DNA of 64,000 nt, from the NCBI GenBank assembly GCA_009602735.1, contig WELA01002751.1, positions 64,447 through 128,446 on the forward strand, written 5' to 3'. Every line of letters begins with the position of its first letter. Positions within the stretch are counted from its first letter, which is position 1. A program made the position numbers and the translations under genes. Below, piece by piece: positions 26,005 through 37,672 of the stretch. The DNA is from Mesotaenium endlicherianum (lineage: Eukaryota > Streptophyta > Zygnematophyceae > Zygnematales > Mesotaeniaceae). The notes beneath the pieces are model-generated. The model saw only the letters and a list, made by a program, of their open reading frames with translations. It was not told the origin of the DNA and did not search any database.

Positions 26005-26717
26005 TGTAAGGTTATGAAAGTGTAGTTTGTATCTTTCTAGCATTTTATATGCATAGAGTGTGATTTTAGAAGAACTTTGGCCTCTATTTCAAGTCATTTG
26101 GACAAGTATTGAGAAACTTATGAATTTTGGAAGTTTTTAGTGAGTTTTTAGTGTCACAGATTCAATGTAGTGACAAGGACAGGTCCAGCGACGAAAATTT
26201 CGGTTGGAGTCCAGAAAGTAGGACATTGAATCATGAGGGTTCCAGAAACTACGTACGATTACGTAGAGTGCCAAAGTGATCGTGGAATATCTAGAAACTC
26301 AGTGAGAAGTTAGTGGATTGTGTAGTAGAACATTCTAGAGTGTGATTGTGTGCGTGTGAGTGTGCTAGCTTGTCCAACTAGGCAAGGTCACCTACATGGA
26401 AGGAGCCATAGTAGAAGGTTCTGGAGGTACTTTGCTCGAGAGGACACTCAGAGTTGAAGCATAAAAGAGGGGGTCTTGTCTTGTCTAGTCTAATCTAGTC
26501 TAACCTTCTTAACTTGTACACGACTTTTCTTAAGAAAGTGAGTTCTTTTCCACTCCTCTCTCATGTAGCCCTCTCTCTCTCTTGCAAGGGTGGCACACCA
26601 CCAGGCCACTCCACCTTGTGTATGCAACTAGGAAAGGTCCTTGTGCACGCTTCCACTCGCGGGTGAGGGTGCGTGAGTGTGTGTGGGCGCACTCCCCGCA
26701 CCCTTTCCCCTTTCACA
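26005..26717 (+). repeat. 3' LTR of the LARD
   Basis: 713 bp, TGTAAGGTTATGAAAG...CCCCTTTCACA, preceded by a G-rich polypurine tract. Element A coding sequence resumes just after it. Confidence 0.9.
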
Positions 26718-26863
26718 AACTTAGATTGGCCCTTCCACGTCATCATCGATGCATTTTGTTATGCAATAGGAGCAATCCTGCTCCAAGACCAAGGCAAGGG
26801 ACTGCAGCCCATTGCCTATGAGTCAAGAAAGCTAAAGCCAGTCGAGCAAAATTATACAACCAC
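26718..26863 (+). pseudogene. Element A pol, RNase H segment
   Basis: Short block encoding the start of the Gypsy RNase H (FHVIIDAFCYAIGAILLQ, ...YESRKLKPVEQNY) between the LARD and element B. It continues element A after the LARD. Confidence 0.85.
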
Positions 26864-27583
26864 TGAAATGAATCGACTTACCAAATAGGCGATTAACAAT
26901 TAATGAAGATCTTTATATCAGCAAGTAATCTTTATGGATTTTTCGTTAATTGATTAAACGGCAAAAGGACAACACACTAGCAGTGAACAACACTCGTAAA
27001 TCAAATGCAAGTAAACTAGCATCAATAATGCAATCGGTAAGCTCATACACAAGCAAGGTTAGAAGACAGTGCGTAACAATGGCTTCTTGCCTTGGATTCA
27101 GATCTCTCTCAGTAAGCTGTACAAGAGAGTTGGCATCGTTTTTGAATGCCGAACTCGAGAGAAATGCCTATCATATGTACATGGAATGAGTTTACTGTTC
27201 AACGGCCAGTGCGATGGCACCGCCTACCCGGGAGTTAACCACGTTGGTAGGACCTCGGTTAACCAAATCCACCGCCATCTCCCATCATCCCGAATCGCCA
27301 TCCATCATAGGGATGTCATCTGGCCATTCATCTAGCATACCACACTTAAGTGCATATCTAGGCAGTTCGCTGCTACCGAGTACGGAAGTCAGCTGGCTGT
27401 CAAAGAATGTGTCAGCAAGCTGACTTAAGCTGACTCCAGCCTGCTGCTTCCGGCTGAGTCATTAAACTGATATTAAATATAAAGTCCAGCACACTGATTA
27501 TTAACTAGAGTTCAGCAGGCTGAACTTATTAAACTGTTATATTTAAATGAATATTATATCAACCAATATACTGATTCATTACA
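26864..27583 (-). repeat. 3' LTR of element B
   Basis: 720 bp; the plus strand reads TGAAATGAATCGACTTACC...GATTCATTACA. Partner of 35026-35746. The same LTR occurs at 58774-59492 and, in part, at 44642-45247 and 60.23-60.51 kb. Confidence 0.92.
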
Positions 27584-27702
27584 CTCCCTCTAACTTAACA
27601 CGTTGTCGCCTCGACAACATTGACACAGGGTACATAGGTTTCCCCAACTGAAATTACTAGTCCCTTTCCCCTCCAGCATGCTGTGCCCCTGGCCCTCCGC
27701 CC

Positions 27703-29365
27703 TTAAGAGGGAGATGCCCCTAAGGACCTATGGTCAGGGGAGTCAGTCCTCCTCCTGTCTTGGGGTCTTCTGAAGCCTGTCAGAGATGGAGGTTCCGTGT
27801 AGGGACCCGTCGAAGAACGCAGTAACTGTGCTGTTTCCTCCTGCACGGTCTGAAACTGAATGGAGGCAGCCTTCTCCTGGGCAGCCCTCAAACTGACGGG
27901 TACATATACCGGCATCCCAGAAGGATGTTGCATGACATGAGCTAAGGGTACATGCCCTCTCTGCGAGGGAGATGCCGGCAGGCCTCTGGCTATTTCTCTA
28001 GCAGCCCTCCTGTCTGCCCTGTCTGACTGGGTCTTTGTGCCCGGAGATGGGCTCTGTCCCATGGCAGTTCCCAGCCAAGTGATATCCTCCTCTTCAGCGA
28101 GCTGCTGCAGGGCCGACTCAGTCTTCTTCCTTACAGAGGATGTGGCAAGTGTTAGGATCACGGCGGGGCTAGTGTCCTCCTCCTTGCCTTCCTCCTCGTC
28201 TTCCTCTGACTCCTCCTCCTCTCTGTTCCCGTGTTCCTCTGAGACTCCTGGAGTCTCTTCTGTCAGCTGCTCCAGTTCTTCCCGAGAAAAAGAATATCCC
28301 ACTGACCTTCCCCTTTTGGGTGCTGGTGGGAGCTGCTGAGTCCGGACCGCATACAGGTCCTTTTCCCCCTGCTTGCTTGCCCATTTGGCATAAGCGTGCT
28401 TCCCTTTTGAGAATGACTCTCGGGCCCTGCTTCTGTCCCCCTGCATTTCTTGGCTCATGCAGTCTCTGACTCCATCCAATCTTGGGTCCCAAGCCGCAAT
28501 GTGAGGGGGCAATTCTATGTTCCTCTTTAGGTATGTGAGAAAATCCTCATCCGTCGCCCTGTCACTCTGCTGGTCCCTCATGTTGATAGTCATCCACCGC
28601 CAATCGGTGGGCTTCTGGAAGAAGGCAGGGTCTGTCCTTTTCAGAGTACAAGGGTACCAGTGCCCTGCAAAGTCTAGCTGACTGGTTCCCTAGCCAAGAA
28701 TTCCCAGCTCCTTCTCTCCACCTCATTATACATGGCCTTGAACCTGTTATGGGATGTAGAGTCCTTAAAGCTGTCCGCGTCCATGGGGATCATCCTGATG
28801 ACCCTATCTTCCCCCCAGATACCAGGAATTGATACAGCCTCTGCTTCGTTCACCTGGGCCATTGCCTTGGCCTCTCTAACCGTATATCCTACCATCCTGG
28901 CGTAATCGTGGTAGAGGAGGAGTCCCGTGCTGGCCTCTATATACTTGTCAAAGTTTTCGGATGCCTCCCCTTCCCTGTGGTGGATGTCCTTCTGTGACTC
29001 ACTGCGACTTCTCTGGGCATACTTGAAGGCCTCCTCCAGTAGATCGAAGCCCTTGCCCAGTACTGTGTAGCGGTAGCTGCTGATTCTTCTCTGCTCTTCT
29101 TCAGCCTGCTGCTTCCGCTTCTCCTCAACTTGCCTCTCCTCCTCTGCTTTCTTGGCCTCCTCTGCAGCTTTTCTGTCCAGTTCTTCCTGCCTCAGTCTGG
29201 CCAATTACTCCTCCTCCTTCTTCTTCTGTGCCTCCCGCTGTTGTTGGAGTTGTTGTGATTCCCGAGCGGAGATGGAGGATGATTCGATGTTTCCACGGAA
29301 TTGCAAGTATTTTGCATGTGCCTCTTCCGCCCTTCTCTTCCTCTTGAGTTGCGACTTTTGAGTCA
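27703..29365 (-). pseudogene. Extra coding region of element B downstream of pol (unknown function)
   Basis: About 1.6 kb of minus-strand coding sequence between the chromodomain and the 3' LTR, where most chromoviruses have none. The N-terminal part is a Lys/Glu/Gln-rich predicted coiled coil (QLKRKRRAEEAHAKY..., KKAEEERQVEEKRKQQAEEE). A mixed middle follows (GFDLLEEAFKYAQRSRSESQ, IPGIWGEDRVIRMIP). The C-terminal half is acidic then Ser/Pro-rich, with a run of Glu near 28.2 kb. I see no signal peptide, membrane anchor or furin-like site, so it does not look like an envelope protein. It might be a captured host fragment or an accessory nucleic-acid-binding protein. Few breaks. I do not recognise the family. 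Confidence 0.6.
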
Positions 29366-29699
29366 TCCTGCTCAATCATAAAAACACAATGCAGTTAGTG
29401 AGGTCATGATATTTTGCTGCTACTGAGTGCCCTTGATGAAGAGGAACGCGATCGGGAGAGTTCCTAGTGTAAAATACCTGGTGTGAGTGAATATAAGGGA
29501 AAATTGAGTTAGAGAGAAAGTGAGTGTGAGCGCAGGTTGAGTGTGTAATATGGTTATCAGAGATTTTCCGGCTGATCCCGAAACAGAATACCACTCCCTC
29601 CAACTTAAATTTAAAGGTGGGCTGCCTGTCACAACTGTCACTAACTGTCACATCCTCCTCCAACTTATATGGAGACAGGACCTCCTGTCACCTTCCCAT

Positions 29700-30180
29700 G
29701 TCTACTGAATGGACAGTTAGGGCGGTGTCCCAGCCGCCCGAAGGTGGAACCGTTTCAACGCCCCTTTGGCATTGGTCAGCTGGTCTTTAAATTCCCAAGT
29801 GTCCCCAGAGGCATCGTAACCCTTCCATCGGATGAGGTACTTCATGACATATTTAGACGATCGACGGACCGAGCGAGCGTCTAAAATCTCATCGACCTCA
29901 TATTCCTCAGGATCGCCGTCCCGGACAGCGGGGACCGGTCCCGGTTGGACAGGTAACCGACCTGTGAACAGTGTATCACCTTTGATGTATGGTTCCAGGA
30001 AGGAGACATTAAAGACCGGGTGACCCTTGTAGTCCGCTGACCTGTTCAGTTTGTAAGCATTCTGACCGACACGACGTACCACCCAATATGGACCGACCCA
30101 GACAGGGCCAAGCTTTTTCTTGACCACACCACGGAGGTACAGGTGCTGAGAATGCAGTTTGACTAAATCGCCCTTAGAAA
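29700..30180 (-). pseudogene. Element B integrase C-terminus and chromodomain
   Basis: Encodes the GPYWVVRRVGQNAYKL fold at the integrase end, then EVDEILDARSVRR...YLIRWKGYDASGDTWEF, a typical chromodomain with its conserved aromatic residues. Chromodomains guide integration to chromatin marked by histone methylation. Confidence 0.88.
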
Positions 30181-30324
30181 ATGTTAGCTCCCGACGGTGT
30201 TGATTAGCGTATTTTTAATGGTTTTCTTGAGCTTTGTGCAGGTTTTGTTGGACTTCTGACAGGGTGTCAGCAAACTCCTGCATTAACTAGAGAGAGATCG
30301 GATTGTCAATCCCTTCAGGGTGAG

Positions 30325-32740
30325 TTAAAGACTCCCCAGTACATCTAAAGGAGACTTAGGGACTCTACCCAGGCTGAGTTCAAAAGGAGTTTTGCCCGTT
30401 GACGTGTGCACCGCACTGTTGACCGCAAATTGAATTTGGGGCAACAGGTCATTCCAATTATCTTGTTTTTGGCTAATATATGCTCTCAGCACCTCCTGCA
30501 GAACTCGGTTAGTTCTTTCAATCTGCCCATCAGTCTGAGGGTGGTTTGCTGTGCTAAGCAGCTGTTTGACTCCCATTAACCCCATTAAAGCTCTCCAAAA
30601 CTTAGAGGCAAATTTTGAGTCTCGATCTGAGATGATATTAGAGGGTAGTCCATGTTGGCATACTACATCGTTGTAGAACTGTCTCGCTGTTTTGAGCGCA
30701 GTTACTTTGACAGTTGTGGGGATGAAAATGACCATTTTTGTCAGTTTATCCACGACTACCAGTATTGAATCATGCCCATTAGCAGTTCGTGGCAGTGTGA
30801 CCACCCAGTCCATGGATATAGTTTCCCAGCGTCCCGCTGGGATGGGCAGCGGTTGCAAGAGACCTCCCGGTGGTGTGTGCCTAGACTTATTTCTTTGACA
30901 CTGATCACACGATTGCACATATTTCAAGATCTCTCGGGGCAACCCCTCCCAATGATAATGTTTTGCCAGTTTGCCAACAGTTTTGGCCTGCCCCAAATGC
31001 CCACCCAGTAAATTGTCATGTGCTTGACTCAATAAAAGGGACCTTATTTCCAAGTTATTAGGAATGACCAGCTTCAGCCTGCCTGAAGTGGTTTCAATCA
31101 CCCAGACCTCTCCCTTAGGTTTATGCCCGAGTGCAGTAGCACCACACACACCAGTAGTGGGGCTGGGCTCAAATGCTGGGTTAGAAAGGTAGGCTTTCCT
31201 AAGTTGTTCAAGGAAGGACTTTTTCACCTTTAGTGAAGTGAGTGCACACAGGACTTTATCTACAGCATGCTGACTAAAGTTTCTTTCTTGCAAGTCAGGT
31301 CTTCTAGAGAGTGCATCAGCAGGATTCAACTTCCGTGGTTTATAGTCGATCTGGAATTGGAACTGCTCCAGCATCTGGCTCCAGCGGTTCTCCCTCCTCG
31401 ACAGCTTGGACTTCTTCTGAAAGTGAGTGAGAGCTAGATGATCTGTAATCACCTTAAAAGCTTTACCATGTAAGTATGCTCTCCACTGTTTAAGCACATG
31501 AATGATAGCTAGCAGCTCTTTATCATGTACTGAGTAATTAATCTTCGCTGGATTAAATTTCATAGACTCATACAACTCAGGATGCCACTCCTGCCGAACC
31601 TTACCATCCTTTGTGGTTTTGTCAGGAGGCTGCAACAAAATAGCACCCATGGCAAAGTCAGAGGCATCAGTAACCACCTGCATCGATTTGCTGGGGTCAT
31701 ACACGGCTAGTACTGGGGCGGAACAAAGAGCATTTTTAAGGGTCTGGAAGGCAGCCTGCTGCTCTTTTCCCCACACATACCCTATGTCCTTCTTAGTAAG
31801 GTTAGTGAGTTTACTGGCCTTTGTAGAGTAATTCTCAATAAATCTCCTATAGTTGTTAGTCAACCCGAGGAAGGATCTAACTTCAGAGACAGACTGTGGT
31901 ACTGGCCAGTCCCTTACAGTCTGGACTTTCTCAGGATCCACACTGATGCCGTCTTTACTGACAACGTGGCCTAAGAATTCAATACTTTCCTTAAAGAAAT
32001 CACACTTGCTCATTTTAGCATATAAGTGATTTGTTCTTAGAGTGTCCAGGACTGTCTTTAAGTGTTCAGCGTGATGAGCTTCATCTTTAGAGAAAATTAA
32101 AATATCATCCAGGAAAACTTGCACAAACTTATCCCAATAAGGTCTGAAAATGTCATTCATAGCACCCATGAAGGTGGCAGGAGCATTAGTCAGTCCAAAT
32201 GGCATCACGTTGAACTCATAGTGTCCATAACGTGTGCGGAAGGCAGTCATGTGTTCATCCCTTCCAGCAATTTTGATTTGATGATAACCACTCTTGAGAT
32301 CTATTTTATTGAACACCTTAGCACCAGACAGGGTATCAAGCAAGTCCTCGATTTTGGGTAAAGCATACTTGTTCTTTACTGTAATTTTGTTTAGAGCTCT
32401 GTAATCCACACACATCCGCATACTGCCATCCTTTTTCTTAACAAATAGGATGGGTGCGCCGTACGGTGATTTACTGGGAGAAATGTAACCATTTTGCTCC
32501 AGCTCTGCAATCTGTGTTTTCAACTCCTCGCTCTCCAAATAAGACAAGCCATACGTGCGTTGCCAGGGTGGCTGGCTACCAGGTAATAGATCAATCCTAT
32601 GATCTACTTCCCTTTTAGGGGGTAGTCCTGGAGGCATGTTAAACACATCAGTGTACTGAGCAACAATTTTTGCAGCAGTAGGGTGCTCCGGAGGGCTTAC
32701 CTTTTTCTCAACCACTTCTTCAGGTTGAGGAGGTACCTCT
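30325..32740 (-). pseudogene. Element B pol: RT, RNase H, integrase
   Basis: Long open region of about 800 codons. [46 protein letters not shown]. RNase [17 protein letters not shown]. Integrase: an HHCC finger ending [11 protein letters not shown], then [28 protein letters not shown] and [13 protein letters not shown]. This is the best-preserved pol in the window. Fossil; looks almost whole here. Confidence 0.93.
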
Positions 32741-32772
32741 CTTAGCAGCAGTCAGAACATTCTGTCTTCCTT

Positions 32773-33470
32773 CTAGTTCCAGCTTTTGACGAACTCCATT
32801 GCATTCAGCAACTTGCATCCTTCTGGAAGCCTCTTCTTTTCCTTCATTTGCCATCCACACAGGTCAAGAGGAAGAGCAATGGTGGGTGCCAAGTCAGTCT
32901 GCCCATCACTAGCTCCTCTCACTTTAACTGTATCTCTGCTCCAACACACTTCATCTTGATGTCTATTAAGCCAGGACCTGCATAGCACGAGATCATAAAA
33001 GCCAGTGTTGAGTACCTCAAATGTAAGCGTTTTAGTTAGAACTGCAATGCCAGAACCTAACAGGACCTCAATAGGCTTGGTTATAACTCCTCCCGGGATA
33101 CTTGAGGCATCTCCAAGGAATATTTTTCTATTCTCTTGGGTGACAGTAGGCAGCCTTAGCCGCTTAACTAAGTCCTTGTGGATAAAGGTATGTGACGCCC
33201 TTCCGTCAACAAATGCCCTCACCTTCCTACCTGCAATCATGCAATGCAGTATGATAGGGGGGACTGTCTTTTCCTGACTTTCGCATTGTTCTCCTGACTT
33301 AGCAAAGAAATGTTGAACATCAGATGGAACAAGAGCATACAGAGTGTGCACTCTCTGGACGTCTATATTGGTGATGGTCTCCTTTACCTGGTTGTCAGGC
33401 ATGCATAGTGAATCCAGTTCAGCAGGACCCATAATACCTGCTACGAGGGCAGCTAGTGACAACTCACTAT
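32773..33470 (-). pseudogene. Element B protease region
   Basis: Retropepsin-like region with IAGRKVRAFVDGRASHTFIH, followed by LGDASSIPGGVITKP and FYDLVLCRSWLNRHQ. It lies between gag and RT. The copy in element C (about 43.76-44.46 kb) is clearly related. Confidence 0.85.
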
Positions 33471-33524
33471 CTCTAGCATCCTCACAGTCAGTAGACTGGA
33501 TTACTGACTGTTGCTGGTCTCGGC

Positions 33525-34991
33525 TTAGTCTTTTAAAGGCTGGTCTTTTCTCTCGACCTTAGGCAGGTGCTTGACCGGACACTGTTCTCTGTAGTGGCCT
33601 TTCTGCTGACAATGGTAGCAAGTAGATTTTGCTGAGGCTGGTCTCGGCTTAGTCCTACCACCACCTCCTCCATAGCCGCCTCGAGGGAAACCACCTCTAC
33701 CTCTAGACTGTATGGCATTATACTCATACTCATCTCCATCACCCTGATCATCCTCAGCCTGGTCTCCTTGAATTGCATTGTAGGAATCGTGGGGCTTTTT
33801 GACAATTTTAGACACCAAAGCATTACTCTGGCCCTTGTGATTGAACTGCTGCTGATCCCAGGCATCCGCATCCTGGATAAAGTCAGCCAGTTTCTCATAC
33901 TTTTTCTCAGCAAAATGACCAGAGACCTCGGATTTCAAGCCATACCTGAAGTATGCTATCCTATACCGTTCTGGCAAATCTGGCTGCTTCATCATGTTCT
34001 CTTGGAACTTTTGAGCAGACTCAGCAACTGAAGTGGTCTGCTTCAGTGTCAGGGAGATCATCGCATAGATAGCTTTCTCCTGCTGGTTGATGACATCAAA
34101 CTTCTCATGCAACTTCTCGACAAACTCTACCCACGTAGGGTCACCGAGTTGCCGAGCCTTACGCTCTCCTTTCCAGTAAAGCCACCAGTCTGCGGCATTG
34201 CCTTTCAGTAGCGCACCGGTGTGCCTGACCTTCTCGTAATCTTGCAGTCTTGGGTAGTTCTCCAGCCACTGCTCAACATCCGCAGGAAACTTGATCAGGT
34301 AATATTTTCTGTTTCCCTCAGGATCAAATTCCTGGGGAAGTTTCGGCTTGGGCTTACTAGGCCCTCGGCCACCACCACCAGTGGTTTGAGACCCCAGTTG
34401 GTCTCTGTCCCGCAGTAGGGACATTATGATTCTTTTGTCCTCCTGCTGGGACTGATACATGGTCGCCATTTGCGACTGCATCTGAACGAACAATGCTCCC
34501 AAGTCTACACTCTGGGGTGGTAGTCTAGCAAATGCAGCAGCAGCATTGGCATCTACTCGCTGAGTAGTGTCCTCAACAATCCCTCTCGCTCCTGCAGCAG
34601 CAATTCCTGCCGCATTCAGCCGGTCACGTATTTGACCTAGGGGTACATTGAGTTGTACAGCAGGAGGTGGGTTCAGAGCATTGGCCCTTGTTGCCATAAG
34701 TTCCTCAATAGTGCGCTCGTCAGCTGGCTGTCCTTCCCTCCTTTTTGTATCTTCAGCGGCCTTTGCTAATCGTTCAGCTTCTAATCTGGCTCTCTCCTCC
34801 TCAGCTTGCTGTGCTGCGACTGCGGCAATAGCAGCTGCCTCATCTGCAGCCTCTCTAGCTGCAGTATCCGCTACTGCTTCCGAATAGGTACGGTTTCCCG
34901 CTACATGGCTTTCCGCCTGGTTTTCGACATTCTCGTTATCCTGGTTCTCCATGTCTCGGGAGTTGCTAGTTTGAGACCTTGTCCTTACCAT
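33525..34991 (-). pseudogene. Element B gag
   Basis: About 488 codons starting MVRTRSQTSNSRDMENQDN. An Ala/Glu-rich helical head is followed by the capsid core (WLENYPRLQDYEKVRHTGAL, ADWWLYWKGERKARQLGDP), a Gly/Arg-rich stretch and a CCHC knuckle CYHCQQKGHYREQC. It starts shortly after the PBS. Fossil, largely open. Confidence 0.93.
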
Positions 34992-35025
34992 ACAAAGAAG
35001 ACTGTGATAACTGCTCCGATACCAC

Positions 35026-35746
35026 TGAAATGAATCGACTTACCAAATAGGCGATTAACAATTAATAAAGATCTTTATATCAGCAAGTAATCTTTATGGT
35101 ATTTTCCGTTAACTGGTTAAACGGCAAAGGACAACACACTAGCAGTGAATAATACTCGTAAGTCAAATGCGAGTAAACTAGCATCAATAATGCAAATCAG
35201 TAAACTCATACATAAGCAAGGTTAGAAGACAGTGCGTATCAATGGCTTCTCGCCTTGGATTCAGATCTCTCTCAGTAAGCTGTACAAGAGAGTTGGCCTC
35301 GTTTCCGAATGCCGAACTCGAGAGCAATGCCTAGCATATGTACATGGAATGAGTTTACTGTTCAACGGCCAGTGCGATGGCACCCCCTACCCGGGAGTTA
35401 ACCACGTTGGTAGGACCTCGGTTAACCAAATCCACCGCCATCTCCCATCATCCCGAATCGCCATCCATCATAGGGATGTCATCTGGCCATTCATCTAGCA
35501 TACCACACTTAGATGCATATCTAGGCAGTTTGATGCTACCAAGTACGGAAGTCAGCTGGCTGTCAAAGAATGTGTCAGCAAGCTAACTTAAGCTGACTCC
35601 AGCCTGCTGCTTCCGGTTGAGTTATTAAACTGATATTAAATATAAAGTCCAGCAGACCGATTGTTAACTAGAGTTCAGCAGGCTGAACTTAATAAACTGT
35701 TATATTGAAATGAATATTATATCAACCAATATACTGATTCATTACA
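35026..35746 (-). repeat. 5' LTR of element B
   Basis: 721 bp, with the Met-tRNA-like PBS next to it on the left (35004-35025). Element A coding sequence resumes directly to the right. Confidence 0.92.
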
Positions 35747-36905
35747 GCCACGGAGCGAGAGGCGTTAGCGATTGTACATGCCTTGAAAGTTTGGCGCTGC
35801 TACGTTGAAGGACGCAAGGTACTGGTCACTACGGACCACGAGGCGTTGAAGCACCTCCAGACGCAGCCGTATCTCTCAAGGAGACAAGCAAGATGGAGCG
35901 GATACTTGCAACAATACAACTTCACGATTCAGTACCAGCCCGGCAAGACAATCCCGGCTGATCCCCTCTCAAGACTGCAATTAAACGCAGTGATGACATC
36001 GTTGAAGACAAATCTGGAAGCTCAATATTCAGCCGCCTATGATCGAGACCCTTACTACAAGAACGGAGAAGCAGCCTTGAACCCGTACAAGAAGCAAAAT
36101 GGCAATTATTGGGTGAGGCAAGATACGGGCCAGAGATGTGGTCCTGATGACTTAGGCCTCCGGCTCTTGCTTCTACGAGAAGCACACGACAACCCTCTTA
36201 GAGGAAACTTTGGGATACTCAAGACCACGGGCGTTCTAGCAAGGACTTATTGCTGGCCAGGCACGTCTAAGCAAGTCAAGGAGTATTGCAGGTGCTGTGA
36301 CACATGCCAAAGAATCAAGCCATCATCGCAAAAGGCGGGAGGACTCCTCCAACCACTACCGATCCCGGAAAGGCGATGGACGGTTATCTCAATGCACCTT
36401 ATCGTGAACCTGCCCGTGACACCTCAAGGCCCTATTTGGGACCCTTCAAGATTATCCAGCAAGTCAACCCCGTTGCTTTCAAGCTAGAACTTCTCCAGAC
36501 TATGCACATCGACCCCGTATTCCACGCTTCCTTCTTCAAGCCATATGTGCAACCCGGCAAGTTCCCAGGACGTGTGACATCCCCACCAGCCCCAACAATG
36601 GTGGATGATCATTTGAAGTACAAAGTGGAAGACATAGTGGCTGTGAGAAATTTCAAGAGACAGCAGCAATACTTGATCAAGTGGAAAGGATATCCGGATT
36701 CTGAGAATAGTTGGATGGCGGCGCACGACCTTGACAAAGTTCAGAGAAAGCTGAAGCGCTTCCATACCGCCAACCCCCATCTTGGACCAGCCCCAAGTCT
36801 CTCTACTAGAAGCCCGGAGACTTCAGGGAGGCAGCCTGCCACCATCAAGAAGCAGCAGAGGACCCCTTGGAGGCAGCTTGCAAGAACAAGAAAGAGGAAA
36901 AATTG
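35747..36905 (+). pseudogene. Element A pol, right part (RNase H, integrase pieces, chromodomain)
   Basis: RNase H end (VWRCYVEGRKVLVTTDHEAL, SRRQARWSGYLQQYNF), integrase zinc-finger region (CCDTCQRIKPSSQKAGGLL), integrase C-terminal fold (RPYLGPFKIIQQVNPVAFKL) and chromodomain (VEDIVAVRNFKRQQQYLIKW). Broken. A stop is reached near 36.9 kb at the natural end of pol. Confidence 0.88.
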
Positions 36906-37672
36906 ACATTAGACACTCTTCTCTTCTTGCAGTTTCTGGACAGAAAACTAAAAATGCTACTGGTGATAGGTCTTTGCATAATAAATTTTGAAAACTCACC
37001 TATCTGTAGTCCATGAGTACTCGATTATTAGAATCCAAGTTTGCTCAATTTGGAGCTCTGGTGAGACAGATATGATGCTCGAAGTAGAAGGGGGTTAGGT
37101 TGCTGGCATAATCAAGGCGGAATATGCCTTCTAACATTGTGCCCTCCCCTGAACTTGGAATGCTCTGAAACTCAAGACTTTGGTAGTTTATTCTACAACG
37201 CCCATTTAGAGACTTACTTTGCAGAATTTGGAGAAGTATAAAAGGACTTATGATTTTCAGAAGTTTCTGCACAGATTTGGAGGAGTGCCGACTCTCTCAG
37301 CTCTCAACAACATTCCAAAAATTTGAATGCTCTCAAATATGATGACCGAGTAGAGTTCTATGACGCGGTCCGTTTGGCACAAGAATTTGTAGATTTGGAG
37401 CAGCTCTGTGGACGCTATGAATTTTTGAATTTGTGGCAGATTCTGGGCCAACTTGTACAATTTTCTTTATCATCGAGGAGTAGGTTAGCCAATAAGGTCA
37501 CACCACCCACGACCTTGCCTAATCTACCTTACATGTGTAGCACCTGACTTGGTGCCTCTGACTAATCCTCTTCACATATGTGGCATCTGACTTAAAGCTG
37601 TTGACTAGTCTGCTCCACATGTGAGACCTTACTTGACGCGCCTTGACGTCGCTTTTTCTATTGCGGAAGTGA
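36906..37672 (+). other. 3' non-coding region of element A
   Basis: About 0.77 kb between the end of the chromodomain frame and the 3' LTR. No domain recognised. A weak purine tract (GCGGAAGTGA) abuts the LTR. Confidence 0.55.

Larger units (their letters stand above)
22055..26717 (+). mobile_element. LARD (large non-autonomous LTR retrotransposon), derived from family E
   Basis: LTRs at 22055-22765 (711 bp) and 26005-26717 (713 bp), only a few percent different by eye, so it is the youngest large insertion here. A PBS TGGTATCGGAGCTACC follows the 5' LTR, and a purine tract (CTTGAGGAGGGGGATGA) abuts the 3' LTR. The 3.2-kb interior has no gag or pol domain. It does keep a stretch at about 24.0-24.2 kb resembling element E's protease-RT linker (ARSSHGAS..NLGE, then EQVEVYDPLA), and its last 35 or so bases before the 3' LTR match those of E. 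It is therefore a deletion derivative probably mobilised by E-type proteins. It sits in the RT of element A. I did not find a clean target duplication. Confidence 0.86.
26864..35746 (-). mobile_element. Ty3/Gypsy chromovirus B, nearly whole
   Basis: 8883-bp element with LTRs at 26864-27583 (3') and 35026-35746 (5'). Minus-strand LTR ends are TGTAATGAATCAG and GATTCATTTCA. Near-matching 5-bp target duplications: ACCAC on the left, GCCAC on the right. The PBS (TGGTATCGGAGCAG, minus strand) adjoins the 5' LTR, and a purine tract (AAGTTAGAGGGAG) adjoins the 3' LTR. Order on the minus strand: gag, protease, RT, RNase H, integrase, chromodomain, then an extra coding region before the 3' LTR. It looks close to whole, with only a handful of breaks. 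LTRs differ by roughly 6-8% by eye. Inserted in the RNase H of element A. Confidence 0.92.

Noticed and set aside
22055-26717. Clean 5-bp target duplication for the LARD
   Set aside because: The flanking bases do not match clearly, so I do not claim one, although LTR ends and PBS are unambiguous.
27069-27335. 88-codon frame inside the family-B LTR, seen again at 35232-35498
   Set aside because: It recurs only because the LTR is repeated; frames in other copies are not kept, and LTRs of this type are non-coding.
27703-29365. Envelope gene in element B
   Set aside because: No signal peptide, membrane-spanning segment or fusion-peptide-like stretch; the content is coiled coil and acidic/Ser-rich.
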